Source: Streblospio benedicti (taxonomy: Eukaryota > Annelida > Polychaeta > Spionida > Spionidae). Taken from it: DNA of 64,000 nt. The position numbers were made by a program, and so were the translations under genes. The stretch is taken from contig CM032666.1 in assembly GCA_019095985.1 (NCBI GenBank), positions 61,027,099 through 61,091,098 of the forward strand. The letters run 5' to 3'. The notes below the pieces were generated by a model, which worked only from the letters and a program-made list of their open reading frames with translations, did not search any database and had not been told where the DNA came from. The stretch's first letter is position 1. Every line of letters begins with the position of its first letter. Below, piece by piece: positions 20,447-32,074 of this stretch.

Positions 20447-23425
20447 TTACAAGGGTTGACCAGTTTTTTTCACTGTGGCCGATTCCAACTTGGTCATCAC
20501 CGTTGGAAAACACTCCAGTTTCTTTTTCACGACAACTGGCAATTGGTCGGCTTCGTGAAACTTATGCAACTGTCCAGACGCCTCCCTAAATTTAACAACC
20601 ATGGGGTTCGACTGAATAGACAATTGCATTCCATCTAAAAAACTCCACAAGCACCTCCCCGACGACATTTGATTTCCCCAACCAATGCCCTGCACGAAAA
20701 CACGAGCGACTGTTTTAGGCGTGGCTGTGTTTGATTTCTGGCTCGTAGTCGATCGAGCGCTGTTGGGATGGGAAGAATGAGCAGACTGGTTCCTCACAGT
20801 ATCCAAAAATGTGTTCTCAGTTTGTGTGCTATAAACGGTACCATCAAATGACATCATGCTCGGAGCAACTTGCGGCGAACCGTTCTTATTCACTTCCGGC
20901 TGGGCAATGGCTTTGGGTACTTGATTGAATTGAGCATTAGTAGGAGTTTTGTCTATATCCGGAGGAGGGGCAGGGGCAGGAGCATTTCCCGAAAATTCAC
21001 CCGGCCGTCTACCAATTGTCAATGGAAAATACTGAATGTCACCACGACTGTTTATCGAGACTCCATCTTCGGCAGTGCCGAACATCTTCTCAATTGACAG
21101 ACATCGTTTATGATAATCATACACGCATTCCAACATTTCTCTTGTATCCGGTGCAAGTCTTTGAATGTTGGTAGTTGATTCAACGGTTATAGACGTGCCA
21201 TCAACTTCGATAATGCGGGTGCTCTCTGCAGTTTGACTGAACTTCGCACCATTATAAAATTGAACTTCAAAGTCAGAGTTTGGACCATTCTCCATCAGCA
21301 TACATTTTGCACGTCTTGTGTACATGGTGACTTTGGGCGTTTTGGATCGAACAAGATTGACAAACTTGACAGCGTATTGATATTTTTTCATGTACTTTTG
21401 TGGTAACGTTTGATACGTGAACGTTTTGATGAGTGATTGATTTATGGGTGGAGAGGGTGGGGCATCTCCAACGTGACAGTTCGATGGCTGATATACAATT
21501 ATATCCATACCATTGGGTGAAATCTTCAGAACTTCGACCACTTTCTGCTCACCATTGCTTCTTTGCTTCACAAATTCTAGACACACCCACCCATCTTCCA
21601 GTATATTGACTATCGCATTGCGAGTTTTCTGTCTTATCGCCCTCAAGCGACAAGAGTTTAAAGGAGGGTCATTCTCCTTGGACTCATTAGCATGTTCGGC
21701 ATGGTTCTCTTGGCCTTTTTGCCGGAAAATGGCTTGTTTTATTGTGGAGTCATTTACGTCCATGCTCCTAAGTTTTCGATCGAGGCACTCCATAGATTTG
21801 CTTTTTGCGTGAATATTTTGCAATTCTTCGATTGCTTTCCCAGCAGATAAATCTGTGCTAGATTTAAATAGGGGTGCATTTTTAATGTCAACAGACTTCA
21901 AGGGCTGTCTATAGTGTAAACCTTGCATTTCAGACATTTCAGCCTGATGGCCTTCTGAAGAAACACTTGTCTGGTTAGTAACTAAACCATTTCCCCTTCC
22001 ATCTCCTTGAGACAACAAGAACGAATTGCCACTATTTTTCGTAAAATAGTTCTCTTTTGAATGCTCCTCATACTGATAATTTGCTGCTTCCGACGTTTGA
22101 AAACCATCATTTCGCACTCCACTCATGCATTTCTGTACGGCATGATGACTGCTGTTACTGGAGCTGTTATCACTGTGGTTCGAATAGTTCCGCTGGTTCC
22201 GGAAGAGTGCTTTTTGATGGCAGACGTCTGCGTGTCTTTGTCTTCTAAGTTCCTCTGCTGCTTCGCTGTCTCGGAGTCGGACTGGCGGAGATGGGGGGTG
22301 CCTCAGTACCGGAGACGGATCACGCCTACGATCAAACTGCTTTGGGTATTCAGCACTCATCACTCTTCCTTTTTGAAACACCTTTTCAGTGGGATTGTAA
22401 TTTTCACTTTTAGCTGCACTGTGATGTTGGTATTCGTCACATTTTGGAGTGTACTGTTGTTTGCTAGCCATCATTGGTTTTGGTCGCCCGGGATTTCCAG
22501 AAGGGGATGGTTTGCTTCTGTAAGTATTAGAACTGGCAACAGTGGTCATTGTGAAACGGCCACTATCTATGGATTTCTCTCCACGATGTTGTGCTTTTTG
22601 CACGGGAAAAAACTGAAGTGATTGCTTAGTCATAAAAGAGTGTTCAGGTATACTATGTAAAGGTAGTCGTTCTTTGGGATCTTTCTTAAGTAGCGAATGA
22701 ATAAGATGCTTTGCTTCATCCGATATGTGCTCAGGAATTATGAACTCTCCTAGAATGACTTTATTCAGCGTATTTCTTACACCGTTTGTGTCAAAAGGCG
22801 GCCGTCCCACAAGCATTGTGTAAAACATGCAGCCGATACTCCAAACATCAGCTTCTAATCCGTGAGCTCCTCTCATGGCGATTTCTGGTGAAATGTAATT
22901 GGGGGTTCCACACATCGTAAAATGCTTCTCGTCTGGCATTTGAAGCTGCGTTGCCAAACCAAAATCTGCTATTTTTATGTCCATACTTTTGGTCAAAAGT
23001 AAATTTGCTAGGGTTAAATCTCTATGTAATATACTGTGTGAATGAAGATATATCAGTCCCGATACGATTTGTTTCATGTAATGTCTTGCTTCATCTTCAG
23101 TGAGTACTTGTTTATCATTGAGGTACGCATAGAACTCACCACCTTGGCACATCTCCAGCACCATATACACATAGGTGTCATCTTCAAAGTAATTATACAG
23201 CTCAAGAATTGATGGATGTTTTAATCGACTATGAATTTCTACTTCTTTCTTTACACGCATAACCATTCCTTCTGCTTGCATTTGCTTCTTGTCGATCATT
23301 TTCATTGCAACTTCAAGCCCAGTTTTGACACAGCGCGCTCTGTAAACGCAGGCGAAGCCTCCACGGCCAAGTAGATTGAGGACTTGGTAGTCCTCAATCG
23401 AATCCCTGGCAGCATATGTATCCAT
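20447..23425 (-). CDS. PLK4: Polo-like kinase 4 (SAK), intronless
   Basis: One uninterrupted 992-residue frame encodes the kinase that triggers centriole duplication through STIL/Ana2 and SAS-6. The kinase domain spans about residues 13-266, with the glycine loop GRGGFACVY, the catalytic lysine in [22 protein letters not shown] in KIADFGLA and the activation segment [10 protein letters not shown] beta-TrCP-type degron, [11 protein letters not shown], follows at about residue 286, matching the position of the human DSG degron that controls PLK4 self-destruction. A disordered linker leads to the cryptic polo box (PB1-PB2) from about residue 595 ([19 protein letters not shown]) to about 850, and PB3 at about 907-985. 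Length is close to the human protein (970). All key residues are intact. The human gene is split into many exons, while this copy has none in its coding part. The next gene, on the other strand, starts 2 kb away. Confidence 0.96.
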   Translation of the reverse strand: MDTYAARDSIEDYQVLNLLGRGGFACVYRARCVKTGLEVAMKMIDKKQMQAEGMVMRVKKEVEIHSRLKHPSILELYNYFEDDTYVYMVLEMCQGGEFYAYLNDKQVLTEDEARHYMKQIVSGLIYLHSHSILHRDLTLANLLLTKSMDIKIADFGLATQLQMPDEKHFTMCGTPNYISPEIAMRGAHGLEADVWSIGCMFYTMLVGRPPFDTNGVRNTLNKVILGEFIIPEHISDEAKHLIHSLLKKDPKERLPLHSIPEHSFMTKQSLQFFPVQKAQHRGEKSIDSGRFTMTTVASSNTYRSKPSPSGNPGRPKPMMASKQQYTPKCDEYQHHSAAKSENYNPTEKVFQKGRVMSAEYPKQFDRRRDPSPVLRHPPSPPVRLRDSEAAEELRRQRHADVCHQKALFRNQRNYSNHSDNSSSNSSHHAVQKCMSGVRNDGFQTSEAANYQYEEHSKENYFTKNSGNSFLLSQGDGRGNGLVTNQTSVSSEGHQAEMSEMQGLHYRQPLKSVDIKNAPLFKSSTDLSAGKAIEELQNIHAKSKSMECLDRKLRSMDVNDSTIKQAIFRQKGQENHAEHANESKENDPPLNSCRLRAIRQKTRNAIVNILEDGWVCLEFVKQRSNGEQKVVEVLKISPNGMDIIVYQPSNCHVGDAPPSPPINQSLIKTFTYQTLPQKYMKKYQYAVKFVNLVRSKTPKVTMYTRRAKCMLMENGPNSDFEVQFYNGAKFSQTAESTRIIEVDGTSITVESTTNIQRLAPDTREMLECVYDYHKRCLSIEKMFGTAEDGVSINSRGDIQYFPLTIGRRPGEFSGNAPAPAPPPDIDKTPTNAQFNQVPKAIAQPEVNKNGSPQVAPSMMSFDGTVYSTQTENTFLDTVRNQSAHSSHPNSARSTTSQKSNTATPKTVARVFVQGIGWGNQMSSGRCLWSFLDGMQLSIQSNPMVVKFREASGQLHKFHEADQLPVVVKKKLECFPTVMTKLESATVKKTGQPL

Positions 23426-25437
23426 TTTGGTCAGTCAGCCATGGTAACCACTGGTGTGTGCATTAATGTATTGGTATTCCAGATCAGTCTGCACACTCTC
23501 GAATTGCCATTGGTATACTTGTCAGTAAAAACAACCATTAAGATCAAGGCCTGTCATTGTTACACACAGTACTGACTGTTTGTTTTGACTTGTGATAGCT
23601 CTACACTGTCGAAGAATATTTAAACAAGCACCCTCTAATTCCCAAGAAATGCGATAGATTTTCTTGTGTAATATCTTGAAAGAATAAAGTACGTTGTAAC
23701 TCGAATATGAACAAAAATATGTTTACGATCTTTTATCGATAAGTTTGCAAACAAAGAAAATATTACAAAATATTACAAAATATTAAATTTATATGTTTCA
23801 ACTTATCCGTTATCCCGCCACAAACATCGCATTGGCTTGAGCACATTTTGAAAATATGTTCTTTTTGTATATATAAATTAAGTAACACAACGGTTAAAAT
23901 CAAATAATATACAAACAACCAATATATATTAGTTATTTGTAACGTTTGCAAGCAAATATATATTATTAAATTTGTAATATTATAAATCATTTACAAATAG
24001 CTTTATTTAAAAATTAAAACACAACGGCCTCTGCATGTAAAAACAGTAAAATATGGTTTGTGTTTAAAAGCGTTCGTATTTAAAATGTACACCACAAACA
24101 ATTTAATTTAAATAATTAGATTTTCCATCTGTATACTTACTTTGCAAATTATACACAAAACCGTATCCACAGTTCCAAAGTAAATAATAAGTCCACTAGG
24201 TTGTGTGAACATTATTAATATTAAACGGCTTTAAAATATAATATTTAACTGTCAAATTACTGTGTGTGGCATATAAACTTGCATACTGAAGTCAAATTTG
24301 AAATAAAATTGTTTGTCGTTCATTTCAAAATGCCTAGTCATATCAACGTTGTCATGTGACAATGTTCGAATATTTAGATTACACGAGTTATTATTTAATT
24401 TTTAAAGAACTCCATTAAGACAAACTATCAATCAAAGTTATCATTTGAAATGGTTTGTGGCAATTAACCAAGTATGACAGGCGCCACTCAGACTAGGATG
24501 CAATGAAAGGTTGTACTGGTCAACAGGATAGGTTATGGCTGTTCAACATCATGCTTTGACAGCTCTCTGGAATAACTGTAGAGGTGGGTAATATATACAT
24601 GAAAATATAACATATTACAATATGATATTCTGAACGATTGAGATAAATATAGAGAGTGCTTTATATTGACATTGCTCTTAAAGTGGTACATGTATAGGCA
24701 TTTTAAATAGGCTTACATCTGCAATCTCCAAAATGTTGACATTGATTGATTAGCTACAATATTGTGCACTTCAAACCTGGGACTTTTAATGCAGGATAGG
24801 AGTTAACAGGTCATATTTTAAAAGAAAATATCTTGTGAATGGTTGAATGCTACTTCTTACAATTTAATTAATTAGCAAAGACTTGTCCACAAATGATAAT
24901 GATTTAACACAAAACAGGTGTCTTTTTACCTATTTAAACTATGATACGATTAACTAGGATCTACTCACATGGACATTTTTTTTAAAGATTAGTACATTGA
25001 ATGGATTTTCATGAAAGTTTTTATATATTCTGTCATATAATTTTACATATCAGTCCAAGAGCATGTACGTTATTCAATATCGAAAAAAAAAGATGTCCTG
25101 ATGTTTTGAAGATGGCTCAATATATTCATAAATGGAAGACAATGGCAATGGCATTTAGGATAGAAGTGATAATTCTTCATCACCATCAGTGATGTCGTTT
25201 TACTAAAATTTAAACAATCTTAGATGTGTACGGCACATTAGTTATATATGTCATACAATTTCTAATTAAGACCACCTCTATAAAGAGACCATTAGAGTCC
25301 AGTCCCATGTAGTGGGTGGTCTAATACAGAAGTCCCAACTAAACTGTTTGTTGAAAGACGTAACATTAATTAATTACTTTGTTGTTACATAAATTAGACT
25401 TTATTACTTGTATTATTTTAGGCTAAATGGTTGAAAA
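23426..25437. promoter_or_regulatory. Divergent intergenic region between PLK4 and the Kelch gene
   Basis: About 2 kb separate the PLK4 start codon (minus) from the first coding exon of the Kelch gene (plus), so both promoters and any 5' untranslated exons must lie here. The sequence is AT-rich and shows no unambiguous core element. A fragment of the GGTGGTCTC-type MITE lies at 25264-25345. The pyrimidine-rich TATTATTTTAG just before the Kelch start suggests an acceptor and an upstream non-coding exon. Confidence 0.4.
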
Positions 25438-28134
25438 ATGAGAATGGCTGAGGCCAAACGGCTTCACACCCCGGAAGGGACTCCTCCGAGTCAGCGCACC
25501 TTGACCACACCACACCACTCGCACCAGGTCCTCAAGGTAAGCAGGCCCCTCCCTCCATAGGGTACTAAATAATTAATTTGCCAAAAGCCCTTTGTGTGTG
25601 TTTGAGAAATTTGAAAGCGTTTTTTGTGTTAATTTGAAAAAAGAATGTATCCTCATATGAGAGGGAAATATACCTATTTTGAGATGTGAGAATGGCCCTT
25701 GATTCTTTATGAGAAATGAGAATGGGCGTCAATTTTCTTTGAAAATTTTGAGAAATTGTGAACTTGTAAAATTGTGAAATGAGAATGGTTAGAAAATTAT
25801 GTGAGAATGGCCTTGAATTTTTGCTGAGACTTGAGAATGGGGTAGTGTATATTCCCCTTATATCTACATGTATGTAAGGAATGTTGGTGTGTTCATAGAT
25901 GCAAATTTCAGGCAGTCATTTTATAAGGTAAATATAAAGTGTCAGCTGAAACAGACCGAAAGCTGGTTGCTTGTGTCGCGATGTTGGTGTAAAAATTCAG
26001 CTATTTGTAATAAGTTTCAGTTTCTTAATCATCACCACGAATAAAAATATGCTTTTTTGTTCATCTTTATATTCATTTCTGTTGATTGCTGATTTAATTT
26101 AATTGATAAAGTATTTTGTTTACAGTAAAAGGAACTGATTATGATTACCTGATTTGACAATAATTCATACACTGTTTATCATTTAGTATGTTTAATTAGT
26201 TATCAGTAAATTAGAAGATTGTATAAAATTCAGATTTTTAATTTACATTTTACACATTTTTGCTGTCATAATCAATCTTAATGAAAACCGTCCTCATGAA
26301 TTTACTTGATACAAAAAGCAATTGTTGATTCTCATCCGACACACTTCTAATAACCATAATATTGTTAATCAATGACCTTTTTGTGCAAAGTACACCTTAT
26401 TTGTATCTAATCATCTCATTAAATGCCATACTTGTATTTTTTCAGAGCCTTCACAATTTGTTTCGAGATGGCCACCTTTGTGACTACACAATCATCGCTG
26501 ATGGTCAAGAGTTCAAAACCCACAAGAACATCTTGGCTTCAGTGAGCGACTACTTCCGGGTGATGCTCACTGGGCCTATGATCGAAGCTCGGCAAGATCA
26601 CGTCCATTTGAAGGGAGTTCCAGCTGGTGCCATTAAAGCACTGCTCGATTTTGCGTACACGGGAAAATTAGGGCTGAATATGGACGATATTGTTGAGATT
26701 ATTTCCGGAGCCAGCCATTTGCAAATGCCAGGTGCTTTGGAGCTGTGCTCGGAATTCCTACTCTCGGAAATTTCGCGGCAGACATGTGTGGATATTTTAA
26801 ATACTGCCGAGATGTACGCACTGCCAGATGTTAAAAGCGCAGCTATTCATTACGTCGTAGAGAATTTTAGCAAAGTGGCGGAGAGTGATCAGTTCTACCG
26901 ATTGCATAAAGACCATCTTGCTGTTATATTTCAAAGCAATCAATTGTTGGTTTGTTCAGAGTTGCATTTATTCCACTTGTTAGTGAAGTGGGTGGAGTTC
27001 GACTCTCAGGAGAGAATGACTCATGTTTTTGACGTTTTACAGCATTTAAGGTTAATACTCATGAAACCAGAAGATCTAGTTGACCAGGTTGCATCATCTG
27101 CTATAGTATGCGACGACCGATGTCGTCAGCTTGTTGACGAAGCTCTTCAGTATCATGTTCTTCCAAATAGGCAGCCTCTAATGCAGTCGCAGAGAACGCA
27201 AATTCGAAACGATCGGTGCATGGTTTTTCTTGGTGGACGTTATGGGGTTAATATTGGATATAGGTTCAACAGCAATAAAATGTACGCTTTGCAAAACAAT
27301 AAATGGCACCATGTGTGTAACACAGAATCGAACTACCTGTATGCAGCTGTTTGCGTTGTTGACAATTTCTTGTACGTGTGTGGGGGAATGGGGAAACCGG
27401 CACATGCAAGATCGTCCTGCCACAGATATGATCCTCGAAATGGTACTTGGACTCGACTTGCTCATATGCATGTTCGTAGGCAGTCCTTTTCGCTTGTTGC
27501 ATTAAAGAATCAACTGTATGCATTAGGTGGTGGAACACCCATTGATAACTCTGTCGATCACCCACCTACTGAAAAATGTGAAGCTTATTCAATTGAAAAA
27601 AACAAATGGAACGTCATAGCGCCTTTTCCTGGGAAGCGAAAATCTGCGTCCGCTTGTATGCTTGACAGACGGATTTATGTCTCCGGTGGCAGAACTGAAA
27701 ATGAAACGGCTTCGACACTTTGGTGCTATGAAGAAGAAAACGATACATGTAATTGGATGCATAAAAGTCCTATGATCGCCCCGCATGCAGGACATGCAAT
27801 GGTGGCCTTGGACAGCAAACTTTACGTGATCGATAGGATAAATCTCGCAGTGGAATGTTACAATCCTGTTTGCGATGAATGGAGTAAAGTAACTGCTCCA
27901 TTAGACATTCACTCTGGGATTGCCCGGCCAGCGACTATGGGGCCATGGGTGTATTTCATCAATTATGCTGATGAAGAGAAAGACTATCAGTGCAAGAGGT
28001 ACAATGTGTTGACTTTGCAGAGCGAAGAACTAGCGCGATACCCCGACGATGTTCATTGTGTCATTGGGATACCGCTAACTTTGCCACAGTCTGTGTTCAG
28101 AGATGATAAAAATAACAATAGCAGTAGGTCATGA
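25438..28134 (+). CDS. BTB-BACK-Kelch protein, probable CUL3 adaptor
   Basis: Two coding exons, 25438-25536 and 26446-28134, join in phase 0 (VLK/SLHNLF) and give 595 residues. The ATG is preceded in frame by a stop. Residues 34-140 form the BTB domain (DGHLCDYTIIADGQEFKTHK, ASVSDYFRVMLTG), 150-255 the BACK domain with the 3-box region that helps bind Cullin-3, and about 285-575 the Kelch propeller. Gly-Gly turns are clear in the early blades (FLGGRYG, YVCGGMG, ALGGGTP, YVSGGRT), but the last blades lack them (VIDRINLAVE, YFINYAD). The segment around residue 290 (MQSQRTQIRND) resembles KLHL9/KLHL13/KLHL26 proteins, so I place it near that group without naming an orthologue. Such proteins select substrates for CUL3 ubiquitin ligases. 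The last exon holds almost all the protein. Confidence 0.9.
25555..25860. repeat. Degenerate minisatellite in Kelch intron 1
   Basis: The phrase GAGAATGG recurs at least six times in the middle of AT-rich spacer (for example TGTGAGAATGGCC, AATGAGAATGGGCG, GACTTGAGAATGGGG), with variable spacing of roughly 30-45 bases. It resembles the interiors of the G-run elements elsewhere in the window. Inverted ends were not found. Confidence 0.5.
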
Positions 28135-30110
28135 AAGTTTGTGTGGTTGTGCTCCTTTTTGATATGGGAATCTTCATAATGCTTATTATGTGTAAATACA
28201 AACATACATTGTATTGTTCTGAATGAAGTACTTTTTCACTCAGCATTTGCTACGTATTGGGGAACATTTCCCCTTCAAAGGCTTCAAAGATATCTGTATG
28301 ACTTGTAACATCAACGAGTTTTGTTGTGTAAGGTCAATTGACTCTATAAATGCATTTTTGTATTAGAAAAAATTACTGAAGGTTAATTTTATATTTTAAG
28401 TCAGTGCATTTATATCACGTCTCTGGCATGATAACTCAAGGTCAAGAAATGTGCATTTTAGTGGCCCAAGAAAGAGTCATAGAATTTTACTGTCTCAATC
28501 ATGTGCAGATCAGTTGGCTATTCTCTTACTATGAATATTCATAAATACCATTGTTAATTCATTCCTAATATATATATGATTTGTAAATTTATGAAAAAAA
28601 TGTCAATGTGTAAATAGAATTTTGTAATATAGAATCAAATTTAAGTCAATTGTTATGTGACTAGTCATCTGTGTGTTGTTTGATTAGAGAATGGTTTAGA
28701 GTTCTGTTATAAGCATATGCTTAGGTGTAGTGAAAAAATATTCAAATGTTGATATTAATTTTATGTTGTCCTGACTATGATTTAAATTTTTTCTTTGTTT
28801 CTATTGTTTGAGAATTCTTTGTTTGTTATCTAAACAGTGTGTATTTGTTAATTTTTAGAAGCTATTTACTAATTAGATAGTTTACCATATACAACCATCC
28901 AACAGTTCATATTAAGCCCCACCTTCAAATTTGGGCGTAATCAACCTGTAAACCATTGAAATTACAATGTTAATACATCCTTATGAAAAAACTTACCACA
29001 TTGATTGACAAATTTTCAACCTAAAACCCCATGAGCATTTGGATGGTTGTGTATATTACTTTGTTTTACTGTATTTCAATGGCAATCATTATTTTCTATA
29101 CAGATTATATTTAGTGCTGATTTTTTAAGTTAGGGGATTCACTAAGGCACTTTTTATTTATCACTTATGCACTGCTGTTCTTACGGACAACTCCCTAAAG
29201 GTGTTTTCCTATATCTTGTTTTTATTATAATGTATATTGTTGATTATAATCATTTCAAACTGAATGAGGCATATTTCATAAAGTTTTTCTTTTGTTATTT
29301 AGCAAGCTTTTTTAAGCTGTACTTTTTCAATATTCTTTTTTTCTGCATTGTCTATTTTTGGTCCATTTTATTAATGGAAACAGAATACGTGGATAATAAT
29401 AATTTACCCGGTAGTTGTTTAAATTATTTGTGTACGATTACATTCGAATGCTTTCTATAAATTTAATGTCCATTTTAAAAACAAAAACATTGCTTCAATA
29501 TTAATTATGTGAAATATAATTCTTATGTTTGTAACAAATCCATTAATACTTAATCAATGAATTGTCAATTGTAGTTTCCCAATAAGACTGTTTATGAATT
29601 TGTGTGCATTTGTATTGTCTCAAAATGGTTTATATGTGTTGAATAATGATAATATTAATATACAATGCAAAAGAAGTTTGCATTGTGTTTCTGTAATTGA
29701 CTGGGGGAAAAAAAGAGGAAAATTCAAGTACCGGTAACTCTCACAACTTGCTTGACCTAGTTGATATATATTTTAAAACGTAATTATGAATAAAACTAAT
29801 ATGTGAAACCATTGGATTTTATTGTATGCACACACACACACACACACTTCCGTCAGAACTTGACATTTAGGCACCTCAATATTTCTATAAGCTTGTGCTC
29901 ATTTTAACGGCACTAGGTGTATACATTTTTAGGTGTTTTGATAAAAGAAAGGAGAACTAGTTGATGAGTAATGTACATACATTTTATTTTCACTAATCGA
30001 ATGTTTCTTTTATGTTTAAACATATGTGTGTTAATATGTAAGGTAAGGTGTAAGTAAAGCTTTATGTTATTTCAATAGTCCCATGTGGATTTTTGATTGA
30101 ATAAACTGAT
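28135..30110 (+). other. Kelch gene 3' untranslated region and flank
   Basis: Long AT-rich stretch after the stop, without exon-like frames. AATAAA-type signals occur, for example in GATTGAATAAACTG near 30097, and could end a long 3' untranslated region. A (CA)n run stands at about 29829-29848. Confidence 0.4.
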
Positions 30111-30917
30111 TTGATTTGCTTAGGAGTAGGTTGAAGGCTAAGAGATAAAATGTCAAATATTATCAATGTTTAATTTTCATCTGTGAACCATACCATATGT
30201 CTCACAATCATCAACACAAACAACAATGGTCAACACAAGTCAGTGAGGGTTGGGGTGTGTATGTGTGTGTGTGGGGGGGGGGGGAGAAACCCATAAAATC
30301 ACATCTTCTCTTCATGATGTGTTCAATTGGCTTCATCAACAAAATATGTGAGTGAAAATGCAAAAATGCAAAACAAACAAACAAAGCAAACAAACAATCT
30401 ATAGTTTTGGAAGAAAAAAAAACTTCCTGTCGTATACTTACAAGTTTCCGTAGAAATTCGAAGAGAACAAAATAGAAAGAGCGCGAATTCTAACAATTTT
30501 GAAGTTGCAAACTTCCAAAAAAGGTACAATTATTGTAATTAATACTTTACGAGAGTAGTATCATCACCAAGACCTATATGATTGCAAAGTGCAAAATTCT
30601 TTCTAAATGAGAGCTTACTAATCTTTATTTGACAATTGTGTTTTCCTCCTTAATATTGGATATCCAAACGTGATCAAAAACAGCACAGGCTCAGCCACAG
30701 GCATAGACTGGCATATTGTCATATGGCTAGTATAGATCTGAATGACGACTGTCAAGTCAATAATATCTAAAGTTGGTAATTAGAGGTTAAGACTGGGACA
30801 GTCGCTCAGCCACAGGTACTACAGGCACTGGCACTGCCACTGGCGTTTTTGTCTCTTAATTGCCCCCGTGGATCAACACGTCTTTGCAAATCACAGAGTT
30901 GAATGAAACTGTTATTC
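30111..30917. other. Intergenic, no gene seen
   Basis: Contains a (GT)n/G-run tract near 30255-30285 and otherwise AT-rich DNA. Reading frames on the minus strand are low-complexity and lack splice context. Nothing more is supported. Confidence 0.45.
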
Positions 30918-31261
30918 AGGGACGGTGCAATATTTAACAGGCGTGGGGACCGGTGCATATCGAAAAACTTGTCTGAAAAAAGGTCTTGTCCCCTGCTGAT
31001 GTGATGAAAAAAAACCTGATGTCCCATGACCTCTATTCATAAAAAAAAGTCCGCGTCCCCTCCCATGAATATTCGCGTGATTAATTTATACCGATTCGCT
31101 CACGTCCAGGTGGGATTTCAGCAGCTGAAAAAAAGTACATGTCCCATGTCTAACGAGAATGAAAAATCATCAGGTCCCCCTACTTAGTACCTTAAAAAGA
31201 AATACCTGTCCCCCTACCAAATGCACCGGTCCCCCTTCCTGGTAAATATTGCACCGTCCCT
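30918..31261. mobile_element. Inverted-repeat element with AGGGACGGTGCAATATTTA ends
   Basis: The two ends are perfect inverted copies over 19 bases. The interior (344 bases in total) is made of phrases with a 'tGTCCC' core: GTCTGAAAAAAGGTCTTGTC, AAAAAAGTCCGCGTCCCCTC, AAAGTACATGTCCCATG and AATACCTGTCCCCCTAC, so it is a degenerate minisatellite between inverted ends. No clear target duplication; no coding frame. Confidence 0.7.
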
Positions 31262-32071
31262 AATGCAATTACGTAAATGTAACCAACAACTTGTGCGTAA
31301 GTAATCGGTTGTTGTAATATAGACTTACCTAGATTATTTAGTAAATGTAGGCCCTGAGACCCAAATTTGGCTCATGACCCTAATTAGCAAATAAGAATTT
31401 GTAGATGCCGTACAAAAGTTATTGGTGGTGGTGATTGGTGAAGGTATTGGCAACATCTTATGGTGTTAAATATTATGTATATCACCAACGTACTGAGTAT
31501 ATTTATCATACGTACACGTTAACAGGACACAGTCGGAGCAAAGCATCAAGAGAATAAACAACACTTTGTTCAAACCATTTAAAAAAAGCTTTGATATACC
31601 TATTTGCTCATGAATTCAGGCATACGGTTGAAACGTGTTTGATGTTGGGAAGACATTTTGTCATTGTACATCTCATTAAATGCGAATAACTTGAGTTATG
31701 TGCTAGACATAAAAAAGGTCGAAATAATCACCAAACTAAGATTGAAAAAATATGATGTTTATTTGATAAGTTAGTATTCTCTCGTTAGTCAATGATAAAA
31801 CTTTGATTAGATTTTAATAATCAGGTAAAATATTTCATAAATTCTTATTGTTTATGAACGAAATTACGTCAGAATCGTGAGGACTTCAAAACTGTCAAGA
31901 ACTTGAGTACAACGTCTAGAGAAATGCTGTTCATGTTATGTTTTACTGTTTGTTTAGCTGTTCTTCCTATAGTCCTTTTTGCTTCAATAATAATTGTTAC
32001 TTAATGTAAGCAATACAGTGCTATAAATGGTAGAGAAATACCAATAGATTATGTGTTCATTTTCTTTTTAG
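31262..32071. other. Region upstream of MRNIP
   Basis: AT-rich sequence leading to the MRNIP first coding exon. Promoter position unknown; the TTCTTTTTAG just before 32072 looks like a splice acceptor, so a 5' non-coding exon may lie in this stretch. Confidence 0.4.
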
Positions 32072-32074
32072 AGT

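Noticed and set aside
22061-22621. A 186-codon plus-strand frame opposite PLK4
   Set aside because: It is a shadow of the PLK4 coding sequence; it has no own codon structure or motif.
27178-27795. Minus-strand frames opposite the Kelch exon
   Set aside because: Antisense shadows of a strongly supported coding exon.
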